A DNA stretch of 64,000 nt from Isochrysis galbana (lineage: Eukaryota; Haptophyta; Isochrysidales; Isochrysidaceae). The notes under the pieces were generated by a model. The model saw only the letters and a program-made list of their open reading frames with translations. It made no database searches and was not told where the DNA came from. The stretch is from assembly GCA_018136815.1 (NCBI GenBank), contig CM030933.1, forward strand, positions 7,641,675-7,705,674, read 5' to 3'. Both the position numbers and the translations under genes were made by a program. Positions 30,481-39,681 of this stretch are shown here, in pieces. The first letter of the stretch is position 1, and each line of letters opens with the position of its first letter.

Positions 30481-31132
30481 TTATATTATTATTCATGTTA
30501 TATGTCCTAGCCAACCCCACTAGCCACTAGCTAATTGGAGGGGCTAGGGGAGAGAGGGGGGGCGAATCGCACCATTTCTTAGCGAAGATTTTCGTAGCGT
30601 CAGGTAAGCCCCCTCCGGAGTTTTTTTATTGGGCATCGCGCCACGCGGTCAAACTGTTTGACCGTCCTACTGAAGCCTTCAGGTCTCAAGTCCCTAAGTG
30701 GCCCGCTCCGGGAGAGTCTGGGCAGATGAGGTGAGTTCCCCCTGCATGCCAAGTGGCGGCGCAGGGGGGTGGGTGGTTCTCGCCCCCCATGAGGGGGTCG
30801 AGAGAGTGGGGGGGGGGGCGCAAGACCCTCCTCCATGGCGACCAATCATAAGATTAGTGAGATGCAGTGTTTAAAACATAGTAGTAGTAGTACGTATTTT
30901 AGAGATGGCCGTCAGGACGCGAGCGAGCGAGCGAGCTGTGTGGGAAGTTGATGGAAGCAGCTCAAACTCTTATCCTCATCACTGACCTAAACACATACTA
31001 CTTCCGCACCCTCTCTCATCGGAGACGTCCTCAAGAGAAGAAAAAAGATTCCGTTTCAGAGGGAAAACATGGGGGAAAGGATTTCACAGTTCGTCTCCCT
31101 TGAAAACGATCGCCTCTCTTATTGCGCGAGGG
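30481..31132. other. repeat-rich upstream flank of TRAF-type gene
   Basis: 30,600-30,860 is a copy of the repeat fragment at 26,561-26,780 (GTCAAACTGTTTGACCG, CTCCATGGCGACCAATCATA). 30,861-31,132 shows nothing recognised apart from a GAGCGAGCGAGC run and should hold the promoter and 5' UTR of the next gene. Confidence 0.5.
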
Positions 31133-32185
31133 ATGGCGGAGCCGCCCGCAGAGGCCGTGGAGGCCGCGCCGCCCACTGAGCCCAACTTTTGCCAGTACGC
31201 GGACGCCGAGACGATCGAAATGCTAAGCACACGACTGCTTCGCACCTTGGCGGTCGGCGTCGTCCTCCACGGCCTCACCCCCGAGGACGCAGTGGCGGAG
31301 CTTCATTCGGCAGTCATCGAGGCACCGGACGCCAACAAGCCGAGCAAGAATGGCCCGCAGGGGCTCAACCTGCTGCAGGCGCGGTTGGAGAAGCTCGAGG
31401 CGAAGCGTTCACTTTCATCCCACTTCCTCTCCCACCCCACCGAAAAAGTCGCTGCCAAGGCAAAGGAGATTGATGATCACCCCGCATGCAGACACTCTGT
31501 CCGGCAGCGGCTCGCGGTCGAGCTGGTTAGACACTATGACCTCGCCAAGGAGTGGCACTGCGGGTGCGACATGTCGCAGCTTTCTCGTTTGGAGCGCGAA
31601 CACCACAGCATGAATTGTATCTTTCGGCCCATCGGGTGTGGCAATGCGGGATGCACCGCCATATTCTCGGCCAGATTCGAGGGCGCGCACGACGCGGTGT
31701 GTGAGCATAAGGTTGTTCATTGTGACCTCAACTGTGGCACCTTGCTGGTGCGTCGAAAGATGCAGGAGCACATTGAAGGCCCTTGTCCGATGAAGCCCGT
31801 CCATTGTCCTTACCGCGCGATCGGGTGCCAGGCTCCGGGTCTAGTTCAAGGGCAGGTGGACGCGCACGTCACAGACAATGCCGACACCCACTTGCGATTG
31901 GCAGTCAACTGCATCTTACACCAGCAGCGAGAGATTGCAGACCTGCGCGCGGGTTGGCAGTCTGACCAAGCCGCGGTGGCAGAAGCCGGGTTTGAGTCTA
32001 TCAGTGCATTAACCCACGAAGTCAAGGACCTCCGCAACCGTCTCGAAACTTTTGAGAAGAAGAGCACAAGCACATTACAAAAGCAATCCAAAGCTTCGAT
32101 CGCAAATGCTCGGCGAGTGGAGGACATGATGGCTGTTCGTGTAGCGAAGCTAGAAAAAGAAATGAAGAAAATGAATGCGGGTTGA
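31133..32185 (+). CDS. TRAF-type zinc-finger, coiled-coil protein
   Basis: A 350-residue intronless protein. Residues ~1-130 are helical without a known domain. About 135-260 contain consecutive TRAF-type Cys/His fingers: HCGCDMSQLSRLEREHHSMNC, IFRPIGCGNAGC...FEGAHDAVCEHKVVHC, CGTLLVRRKMQEHIEGPCPM and VHCPYRAIGC...HVTDNADTHL. About 265-350 form a coiled coil (DLRNRLETFEKK, VAKLEKEMKKM). Fingers followed by a coiled coil is the TRAF arrangement, but there is no RING at the front and no MATH domain at the end. It is better called a TRAF-finger adaptor than a TRAF. The longer frame to 31,100 starts with TTG, so the ATG at 31,133 is used. Confidence 0.82.
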   Translation: MAEPPAEAVEAAPPTEPNFCQYADAETIEMLSTRLLRTLAVGVVLHGLTPEDAVAELHSAVIEAPDANKPSKNGPQGLNLLQARLEKLEAKRSLSSHFLSHPTEKVAAKAKEIDDHPACRHSVRQRLAVELVRHYDLAKEWHCGCDMSQLSRLEREHHSMNCIFRPIGCGNAGCTAIFSARFEGAHDAVCEHKVVHCDLNCGTLLVRRKMQEHIEGPCPMKPVHCPYRAIGCQAPGLVQGQVDAHVTDNADTHLRLAVNCILHQQREIADLRAGWQSDQAAVAEAGFESISALTHEVKDLRNRLETFEKKSTSTLQKQSKASIANARRVEDMMAVRVAKLEKEMKKMNAG

Positions 32186-33371
32186 TGCGTGCGAGGAGCC
32201 TGGCTCGCCGCGGAGAACTCATCCGCTTAGGGAACGCGCAAGCTGTGGTGGGATCCAATCCACAAATTGTCTCTGCTCGCGTGTTGCATGTTTTGGGTGG
32301 TGTGCAGTGTGACATGCATATGATTAGGTCCAGGTGCTCGTGCTACGCGCATGGCCCAACGAGAGGGAGCGAGTTACTGCATAAACATCGGTGACCGCCA
32401 ATGTATGATATCCCTGTTCGAAGGCGACACTCCTCAGTCAAGCGCACACGCTCGCACCTCACTGAGCGCTATTGGACGCGCCTGCGCTATCTATTGGCTA
32501 TTCATTGGTCTCGCAACTTGGAGACAAGAACCCCTGAATATCATCGCGCCTCGCGCAACCTCTGGGCTCCCTCGTTGATGTCCCGCCCTCTCCCTCGTTT
32601 TCTCCTTCTCCCCCCGCACCCCGCCTTGCGGCAGCTACAGCTGTCACCCCTCTTGCGCTACCTAATGCTAAGCAGGCCTACGCAGCATTTCCACCCCCCT
32701 CGTGAGGCGCTGGAGTTTCTCTGCTGCTTACATAGGAGGGTGACACCCGGTGACACCCGGAAATGATATTTCAGGGGTTGCAGGTGTCGTCCCGCGTGAG
32801 CGAATCTTGTTATCGGGTCAGTTGATGAGCCTCTGTGCCGCAATGAGTGTCATGGAGTTGGAACGGTTTCCAGGAAGGGCCAAAAGAGTTCCGAAGCGGC
32901 TCGAAGCCGGGGGAAGCCGCTTCCCAGGCGTTCCCCCCCCGGCGGCTCGCTACTGGCTACTGGTGTTTCGTCCCGTCGGTCGGGTTTTCTCTTTGGCGGT
33001 TCCCCCCCCCCCCCCCGCTCCCTCCCCCTCTCTGTCTCTCTTCTCCCTCCTATGCGAATCCGATGGGAATTTCCTTCTTTTATCATGTATTTAGCAATGT
33101 TTTTAAGAGACAAAAAACTGAATTCTGGCGTCCTTCAGCAAAGGATGCAATCGCGATTCTTCTGCAATCGCGGTTCTTCGTCGTCCGACAACCCTTCCGT
33201 GGCAAAGGAGCATGATGGCTCGCCGACCTGCCGGTGTCGGCAGGTGAAGGCCGTACGCCAACCGCCGCCCCGGCTTTCCACGAGCTCGTGCCACCACCAC
33301 GTTGGCACCCTGCTGTGCACCTGCCCTCCTTGCCTTTGGCAGTTGCCAGCCACACCTGCCACTCTACTCAG
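32186..33371. other. intergenic, no gene recognised
   Basis: Open frames on both strands have no domain. There is a 15-base C run near 33,003 and a repeated AATCGCGATTCTTCTGC/AATCGCGGTTCTTCGTC at 33,148-33,182. The promoter or an unidentified first exon of the following gene may lie here. Confidence 0.4.
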
Positions 33372-34400
33372 ATGGACATGCATGGCTTCAGTGCTTGGCA
33401 TGCAAGCCAGCAGCCATATTTCTCGCCATATGGGATTGGCATACCGGTATTCACGGCGGGGCCGGCGCTTGGTAGCTATGGTGGTTGCATTCCTGTAGCT
33501 GTCGCCGTTCCGGGGCACGACGCGCAATCTGGAGCACCACAAAGTGCTGGACGTGCCTCAGACGCGCCGCGCAGCACGCCACCTCCAACCAACACGTCGA
33601 TATCGGCCGCAGGAAGGGGACGGAAACGATCGCGGGCAGCTGACTCCGCGGTGCCGACGCTCCACCATCTTCAGGAGCTTGGCTTCCATGTGGTAGCTGC
33701 ACGTGTTGATGATTCGCTGCAGGAGAAAAGCACCTTCGTCACAGTGGAGCGCGACAGACAGGCGCGTGCATCCACAGGTGGAGAAGGCACGGCATTTCGC
33801 CTGAATGTACGTGTGAGCACAGCACAGGCGGTGCTGTGCATGCAGCTGCTCGAGGCGCATGGCATGGGTGAAGCCGAGAGGCCGCGAGACGACAATGGGC
33901 TTCTTCAGCTTGCTCTGAAGATCTTGCTCTCGGGTGCGATACATCCTACTACACTCGAAGCTTTCAAATCCTACGAGGAGGCACTGGATGGGAGAGATAA
34001 GGAAATCAAAGAGCTGAAACGTCGCATCGATGTGCTGACTGAAGTTGAGGCACCCGATCGATTTGGTAGCCGTGGCCCGAGGACGCAAGCTTATAGCGCA
34101 TCTAATTCTTTGGTGTCTGACCGAGAGAAGAGGGAGCGCTGTCGCCCACTGTTCGGATACGCTGCTGGAATTGCAGGTGGGCTTCCTGGCCTTGTGAAGC
34201 TTTTTGTTCACGAAGTCGAAAACTCCCATCCCAAATCGCGTGTCCCGCATGCAAATCAGCTGTACCGAGGGCTCACAGGCCTATTTGTCGAGGCTGTCCT
34301 GGATAGCCCTAATCTTGGATGCTTGCTCATTCGCACCTTGGACAATCGTCGACAACCATCATCTGCACAAGATCGCGCGAGGTGCGGTGTCATCATCTAA
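33372..34400 (+). CDS. unrecognised protein with basic motif and coiled coil
   Basis: 342 residues from the first ATG (MDMHGFSAWH). No family recognised. There is a Gly/Ala/Pro-rich N-terminus, a basic GRGRKRSRAA motif suggesting nuclear localisation (about residue 80-90), a mixed alpha/beta stretch (TLHHLQELGFHVVAARVDD, RLNVRVSTAQAVLCMQLLEA), a short coiled coil (GRDKEIKELKRRIDVLTEV) and a C-terminal helical part (GGLPGLVKLFVHEVENSH, QLYRGLTGLFVEAVLDSP). The open frame extends upstream to 33,234 without ATG, so an upstream exon is possible. Composition and an uninterrupted frame of over 1 kb support a real gene. Confidence 0.55.
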   Translation: MDMHGFSAWHASQQPYFSPYGIGIPVFTAGPALGSYGGCIPVAVAVPGHDAQSGAPQSAGRASDAPRSTPPPTNTSISAAGRGRKRSRAADSAVPTLHHLQELGFHVVAARVDDSLQEKSTFVTVERDRQARASTGGEGTAFRLNVRVSTAQAVLCMQLLEAHGMGEAERPRDDNGLLQLALKILLSGAIHPTTLEAFKSYEEALDGRDKEIKELKRRIDVLTEVEAPDRFGSRGPRTQAYSASNSLVSDREKRERCRPLFGYAAGIAGGLPGLVKLFVHEVENSHPKSRVPHANQLYRGLTGLFVEAVLDSPNLGCLLIRTLDNRRQPSSAQDRARCGVII

Positions 34401-34888
34401 GTGGGGCTTGAGGCACCTCCTATGTATTTTCATAGTCAAGCCCCAAAAGCGAGCAACCCTCACAAGGGGGGTGGAAATACTGCGCTCCGAATGCGGATGT
34501 GCTGCGGGCTTTGGCTTTGGAAGGGTGCGCTGCAGGTGGCCCACATCATGTGCCCGCCGTCCCTAGCTAGCCCTTTGTTTCTCCCCATCGCATAAAGCTC
34601 AACGCAAATAAAGCTCTAGGGCGGTCAAACAATGATTCATAACTACTACTACAAACATATGTTACTATTACTAACATGTGGGTGGTGGGGTGTGGGGCTG
34701 CATATTTTGACCGTTCTCCGAAGCCCAAGAAAAATCTCCTGGGGGGCTCACCTGCCGCCACGAAAATTTTTCGAGGAAAATGTGGTCGTGGGTTTTTGTT
34801 GTATGTTGTACTCTTGCCCATCTGAAGGCTGTAGAGATGAATATTCGTGTAAGGTACGCGCCCACATTCACAGTTGAACTATTCCCCG
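34401..34888. other. intergenic
   Basis: 3' flank of the preceding gene; AGGGCGGTCAAACAATG at 34,618 resembles the start of the 26.4-kb repeat. Nothing else recognised. Confidence 0.4.
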
Positions 34889-35400
34889 TGCAACTAAGTT
34901 TATACTTAGTTCGCCCATGGGGGGGCACGAGCCCCCCCCCCCCCCCTCTCCACTCCTCCCCCGCTGTGGGGAGGAACCATCCACTCTCCTGGCATGCCTG
35001 ATGGCTTGCAAGGAGCACACTGCCCTGCTAACCCATCCCTCTGCCCCCACAAGCTCGCCTGATTCGCCCGCCCTGGCCTGTCGTGGCAAGCCCATCTCTC
35101 TGACCAGCCCCTCCTCCCCCTGGGCCCCCCTGATTAGGACCCCCCAGCCAGCTCCTGTCGACTGGTAGGGGCGCGAGAGCCAACGACCAACGAGGGAGAG
35201 GCAGGAGGGGTTAGGGTATGCCCCAGCCTCGCATGCCCCCTGAGCTGTGCTCCCAGGCCCCTTGCAGACCACTTGGGGACCTGAAGGGGGGTCGCAGGCG
35301 CGCGCCATGGGCCCGAGCCGCAAGGAAGAGAGGAGGAAGAGGGAAGAGGCAAGGGAGGGGGGAGCGGCAGCTCTCCCCTCCGGCGCTAACGTCTAACGTG
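34889..35400 (+). mobile_element. LINE leader copy
   Basis: AACTAAGTTTATACTTAGTT, the GC hairpin, TGCCTGATGGCTTGC, TCGTGGCAAGCCCATCTC, CTCCTGTCGACTGG, CGAGGGAGAGGCAGGAGGGG and CCCCAGCCTCGCATGCCCCC. This is the most complete example of the leader from its head through the downstream GC-rich block, and it links the 4.7-kb head to the 5.4- and 28.7-kb blocks. Confidence 0.65.
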
Positions 35401-36030
35401 TCCTTTCGCGCTGTTTAGGTAAAAGAAGACGGGGGGGGGGGGCGCCAGAGCTAGGAGGGAAGGAAAGGCCGCGGCCACTCGCCACTCGCTCCGGCGAGAG
35501 AGATTAGCGCTCTGGGCCCTAGTTTCTAATCTTCACGAGTGCCCCCCCCCCCCCCCCCGCCCCCCTGCCTGCGTTGTTTTACCCGAAAGGGGTTTCCCCC
35601 CAGCGTGGACTCGAGGAGAGGACGCGCTGGGGGGCGCGGGGTCGGTGCATGCACTCGAGGGGGGACAAATATCGAGGGGAGGGGGCAGTACCCTCTCCCC
35701 CCGGTATCACTCGGACACCTGGTTCGTCAGGCATGGCGGGACTCTGTGACTGAAAGGTTGTGTCCAATTAGCTAGTGGGGTTGGCTAGGATATAACATTA
35801 ATTAATTTATTTATTAGGAATGATGGAGGGGGAGGTTCAGTACGATGGTGGCCCATTGCGTGCGAAGGAGTGTGGCGCGCCCCCACGGGGATGTCTGCAT
35901 TGTTGTGATGAATGCTCAGCCCCTGCCCAAAGGCAAAAGGCGGGGGCTGAGGTTGTTTGTGCAGGCCCACCTAGGGGGTGTCTGTGATAGAGTGAGGGGG
36001 GCGTGAGGCCCCATTGACCCCCACTTATAA
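35401..36030. repeat. GC-rich repeat mixture
   Basis: G- and C-runs at 35,428 and 35,542, and a GGGGCTGAG/CAGCCCCTGCC inverted pair at 35,918-35,955. At 35,970-36,030 GGGGCGTGAGGCCCCATTGA CCCCCACTTATAAAAGTAGG is the inverse of 49,460-49,510. This is a fragment of the same retroelement leader family in the opposite orientation. Confidence 0.5.
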
Positions 36031-36244
36031 AAGTAGGAGACGCGACATGTAAACAAAATCTACGAGGACGCCCTCATTCATGTCTCATGCCCATGGCACG
36101 AATACCCACCTGTCATTGCGCTGGCGGGTATAGACTATAGGAAGAATGGGCAACAACTCGTATGATGTGAGCACTGACCGTCCTAGAAATCTTGGCTTGC
36201 CCGTCCACTGACAACAGCGATGCCTTTAGAACTTGTCCAGGAGC

Positions 36245-38325
36245 TCACAATTTGCTATGTTCTCTCAGGATGTTCGAGATCGTCTTGCTTTGAGGTGCAC
36301 CATGGCCGTCACTACGTTTCCTCTCCATGATGTGTCGGAGGTAATGGAGGAGAACGCGGTCCGTCCAGGCACCAAGGAAGGGCGTGCGTCCGGAAGTGTA
36401 ACCCATGTGACCACCGTGGCGAGTGATAGCGGTGATGATGTTGGGGTTGGCCGCCAACTGTACAAAGGACGGAGTCGGACGCTCAGCCGTCAATGGTTGT
36501 GGCCGAGAGAATGCTTCGCATACCAAGTGCAAAGTGCAGTCACAACGTTGGTTGCCCGAAGGAAAAGGCTGCTGCTGCGGATGTGCAATAGAGGGAGAGA
36601 GTTTCCTTGGCAAATCACCTCCTTGAGTGGAAGCGAAGCAACAGGAACGACTGGATCGTCGCGCGCGTGGACAATGAGCAATGGCCGAGTGATGTTGGCC
36701 ACCGAGGTGTGGACAGAAGCGCGTTCATGATACTCGTTCACATCCCGCAAACCCCATAAGGGCACGAAAACGGCTTGCTCATATCCCTTGAACATTCCGC
36801 AGAACGCATCCCATATCGATACCTGATGAACCATGAGGATGAGACAAGACTGTCGCGGGTGGCAATTGCAATGAGTGACCTGCATCTCAGCTCCCGAGGA
36901 AGATACTCGGAGTATTGCGCAGAAGCAAGAAGGACTGCCCTCCTACCCTATGTTTCCTCTCACTCAATACGGGTGGGTCGAGCTCAATGCCGACCAGTTT
37001 TTAGGTTTGACATTCACGTATGCAAGCGTACCGGACCACCTGCGAGCTCGTGCCTATGCTTGATGAAGTAGAGCCACAACTTGAAACCGATCACAAGTCC
37101 ATACCACGAGCCGAGCGAACGCTTGCTACCTGCGAATCGCATCTCACGTTGGTGCAGGATGAGATCCTAGCCAGATGCTGCCACGAGAAGATCGTAAAAA
37201 GGTACTGCCACTTGCGCGTTGCGGAGATACAACAGCCGACAAGAGCTCACTCACTTTCGAACGAGCACAGCCAGCACAAGTCCCGGGAGGCACACGTAGA
37301 GAATAGGGTATAGGGCATGGAGGGCAGGCGTTCACCCGAGAAGTGCTCGTAAATGGCGCCAATATCCAATGCTGGTGAGACGGCCATCGCCGCAGCCAGC
37401 TGACATTCATCCCCTGAATCGGCCATATGGCGGACTAGCATGCAACCGCCCATGGACCAACCAATCGCATACACTGGAAAGGAGGGGTACCTAATTGACG
37501 GATCACATGGAGAGAAGGACATCTCAGAGTGGAAGCGAGGATCTTGTCACTGCGTGGGCTCTGGAACGTGCGATGCTGAAGATGCGCACTTCCTTCGGAG
37601 ATGTGAGATAATCTGCTGCACGTCATCGGAACATATACCACAGTAAGGCTTTGGTGTTCCTGTCCCTGGCGCAGCGGTGAGCTTGAGGCCCCCTAGGCCC
37701 CGCCAATTGACCGCTGCGGGGATGCCGAGTCGCTCGTTGAGGACAAGTGTCATCAAATGCTGAATGTATGGCATGGACGCGTCATTGTTGATCCCTACGA
37801 GATGAAAGAGGATCAAGGTTGCCCAGACAACGAGGGGGGTGCATGTGCAGAGGACGAACTTAGTGCCAAAGCGGCTGCTCCAGCAACCAAGTCGAGCGCA
37901 CCTGGTAGCATGAGAATGATTGGCATGCGATCTCGAGGTTTCGCCCCCCATTCGATCGAGACCGTGCCACCGTCTGGCAGCGTGATCACCTCGATGTCCA
38001 CACGGCGGTGACTCCATGATGGAAGCTTCACATAGCCAAAGAATGAGGCAATGTGCCCATTCCATGCAAAGACGTTTGGGATATACGCGCGCCAGAGCAG
38101 CGGGACAGCGAGCAGCAGGCGCAGATTATCCTCATTCACCTCGTAGAAGAGCTCTGGCGCCGCCGCCGTCTTGATCCACTGCGAGGTGACCGCGGCCATA
38201 CTGAGGGCTGTCGAGAGTGCCGAGAGCAGTCCGACGGCGATGAGCTGGCCGCCGCTGCTTCGCCTCGAGAAGAGCCATTCAGCGGCCCAACGACGCAGGC
38301 CGCTGCGCTCGTCGGCACGCCTCAT
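36245..38325 (-). CDS. alpha/beta hydrolase, ABHD1/2/3-EMB8 type
   Basis: A membrane-anchored serine hydrolase of the ABHD1/2/3 family (members act as lipases or phospholipases); substrate unknown. Resolved exons: 38,325-37,902, 37,794-37,590, 37,490-37,296, 36,822-36,619 and 36,457-36,245. At least one short exon between 37,000 and 37,295 is unresolved. An N-terminal hydrophobic helix (GQLIAVGLLSALSTALSMAAV) precedes the core. Family signatures follow: MLPGINNDASMPYIQHL, VNWRGLGGLKLT, DDVQQIISHL, the nucleophile elbow YAIGWSMGG, SIWDAFCGMFKGYEQA, RPLLIVHARDDPVVP with the catalytic Asp, and ITRHGGHMGY with the catalytic His. The full triad is therefore present. The ATG at 38,325 is the first in frame. 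Confidence 0.87.
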
Positions 38326-39119
38326 CAGCTCCCGCCGCTACCTCGTGGCCCCAGAGGGCGGATTCCCCCGCCCCGCCCCCCCGTCCCCCCTACCCCTTCG
38401 CCTCCCGCCCGCACGGCCACGCCGCGGCGACGGCCGACGGGAGAAAGGGGAGGGCGACCGCGAAAGGGGGGGACCGCGTCAGAGTTTTATTGTTGTGTTA
38501 GTATAACCTTAGTGCTGCAGGACAGTAGCCCGTCGACGGCAATGGAGCCCCTACCCCGCGATGGGGGTGTGCGCGGTTGGCGCATGGCTCGTCCGATATA
38601 TGTGGCTAGGAATGCTAGCTAACAAGATGTCATACGACGCCATAAGTTCTAACGTGGTACCCCCGCCGAGAGGTCACCGCAAGCTCCATGACCCATGACA
38701 CCAGCGCGCGCGTCGACGCTCAAGGGCTCAAGGGTGCAACACAACATCGAATGGACTCGACAAATTCGATGAAAATCTTTCCTTCGAATTTGTGGCTGCC
38801 GAGTGCGCCACGCGTTCCCACAGCTGGTGGGACCTGGACAATATGGTCAGTCTACACAAATTCTTCAGTGGTGGCCAATGCCAGATCCGCAAGCATTCAC
38901 CAGTTCAAGGGTGGGAAGGAGAAGGACACTTTACCACATCGAATCACTCCAAGCACCCCCCAGCTCTTACTTCTAGGCTGTGGGGGTCGTGCGACGAAGG
39001 CAACGGCCATCCGCTCTGCACCACGGCGCCGGGCAGGACGATCCTCGACGAATCCTCCCGGCTCCGCGCCTCCGCTCAAGCCGCTGGAGCTCGACTCGGT
39101 TACAACGCAGCCGAGCCAT
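38326..39119. other. intergenic, GC-rich, no gene supported
   Basis: Upstream of the hydrolase. CCCCGCCCCCCCGTCCCCCC at 38,371-38,390 is very GC-rich and promoter-like only in composition. An open frame at 38,688-39,131 has no domain. Confidence 0.4.
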
Positions 39120-39410
39120 TCACCGCCTTGATTTCCCCACGCGCGCGACCATCGCCCATCCCATTCTCCCAAAATAGACTCCCATGGGCCAGGCAAGGCG
39201 GGGGAGTCACTCACTGACGCCATGGCTTATCGTGGGGGGAGGGGGTTTGCCGGGGGCGAAGGGGGGCGGGGGGGGGGGGAGGCAATCAGGTGCCATGTAA
39301 GAGGCGGCTCCCTGGGGCTTGGGGTATCCTTGGACACCTAGGAGAGGTTGAGAATAGTCATTAAACTTAAACTGAGTGAGTGACCGGCGGGCTACCAATG
39401 CCTACGCCTC
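39120..39410 (+). repeat. dispersed GC-rich repeat, copy 2
   Basis: CTCCCAAAATAGACTCCC, CACTCACTGACGCCATGGC, a long G-run, TCCTTGGACACCTAG and ACTGAGTGAGTGACCGG, matching 7,325-7,535 in order and orientation. Confidence 0.65.
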
Positions 39411-39681
39411 GCCTAGTGTATGCTGTAAGGGCACAAAAAAGAGCCCCACCACGAAAGTCCTAAACATGAGGTCTTGTTCCTGGGTAGCACGCAAAAAAGC
39501 CGCCCTCTTTCAGACTTGCTATAGAGTGCGGGTCTAGCCTTTCTCGAGGTGTAAGTATTGTGTATCCTCTCGTCCGAGACTTATATTCTTCAAGTGGCCT
39601 TTCCTCGGCGCGCCGAGTTGGAATACATCCCTCATCAGCCCATGGACAAGAAAAGCTGGCAAGGACAGACAAGGTGCTTTG

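Noticed and set aside
33234-33371. N-terminal extension of the unknown 33-kb protein
   Set aside because: Begins with GTG; without an upstream exon there is no start codon, so the ATG at 33,372 is used.
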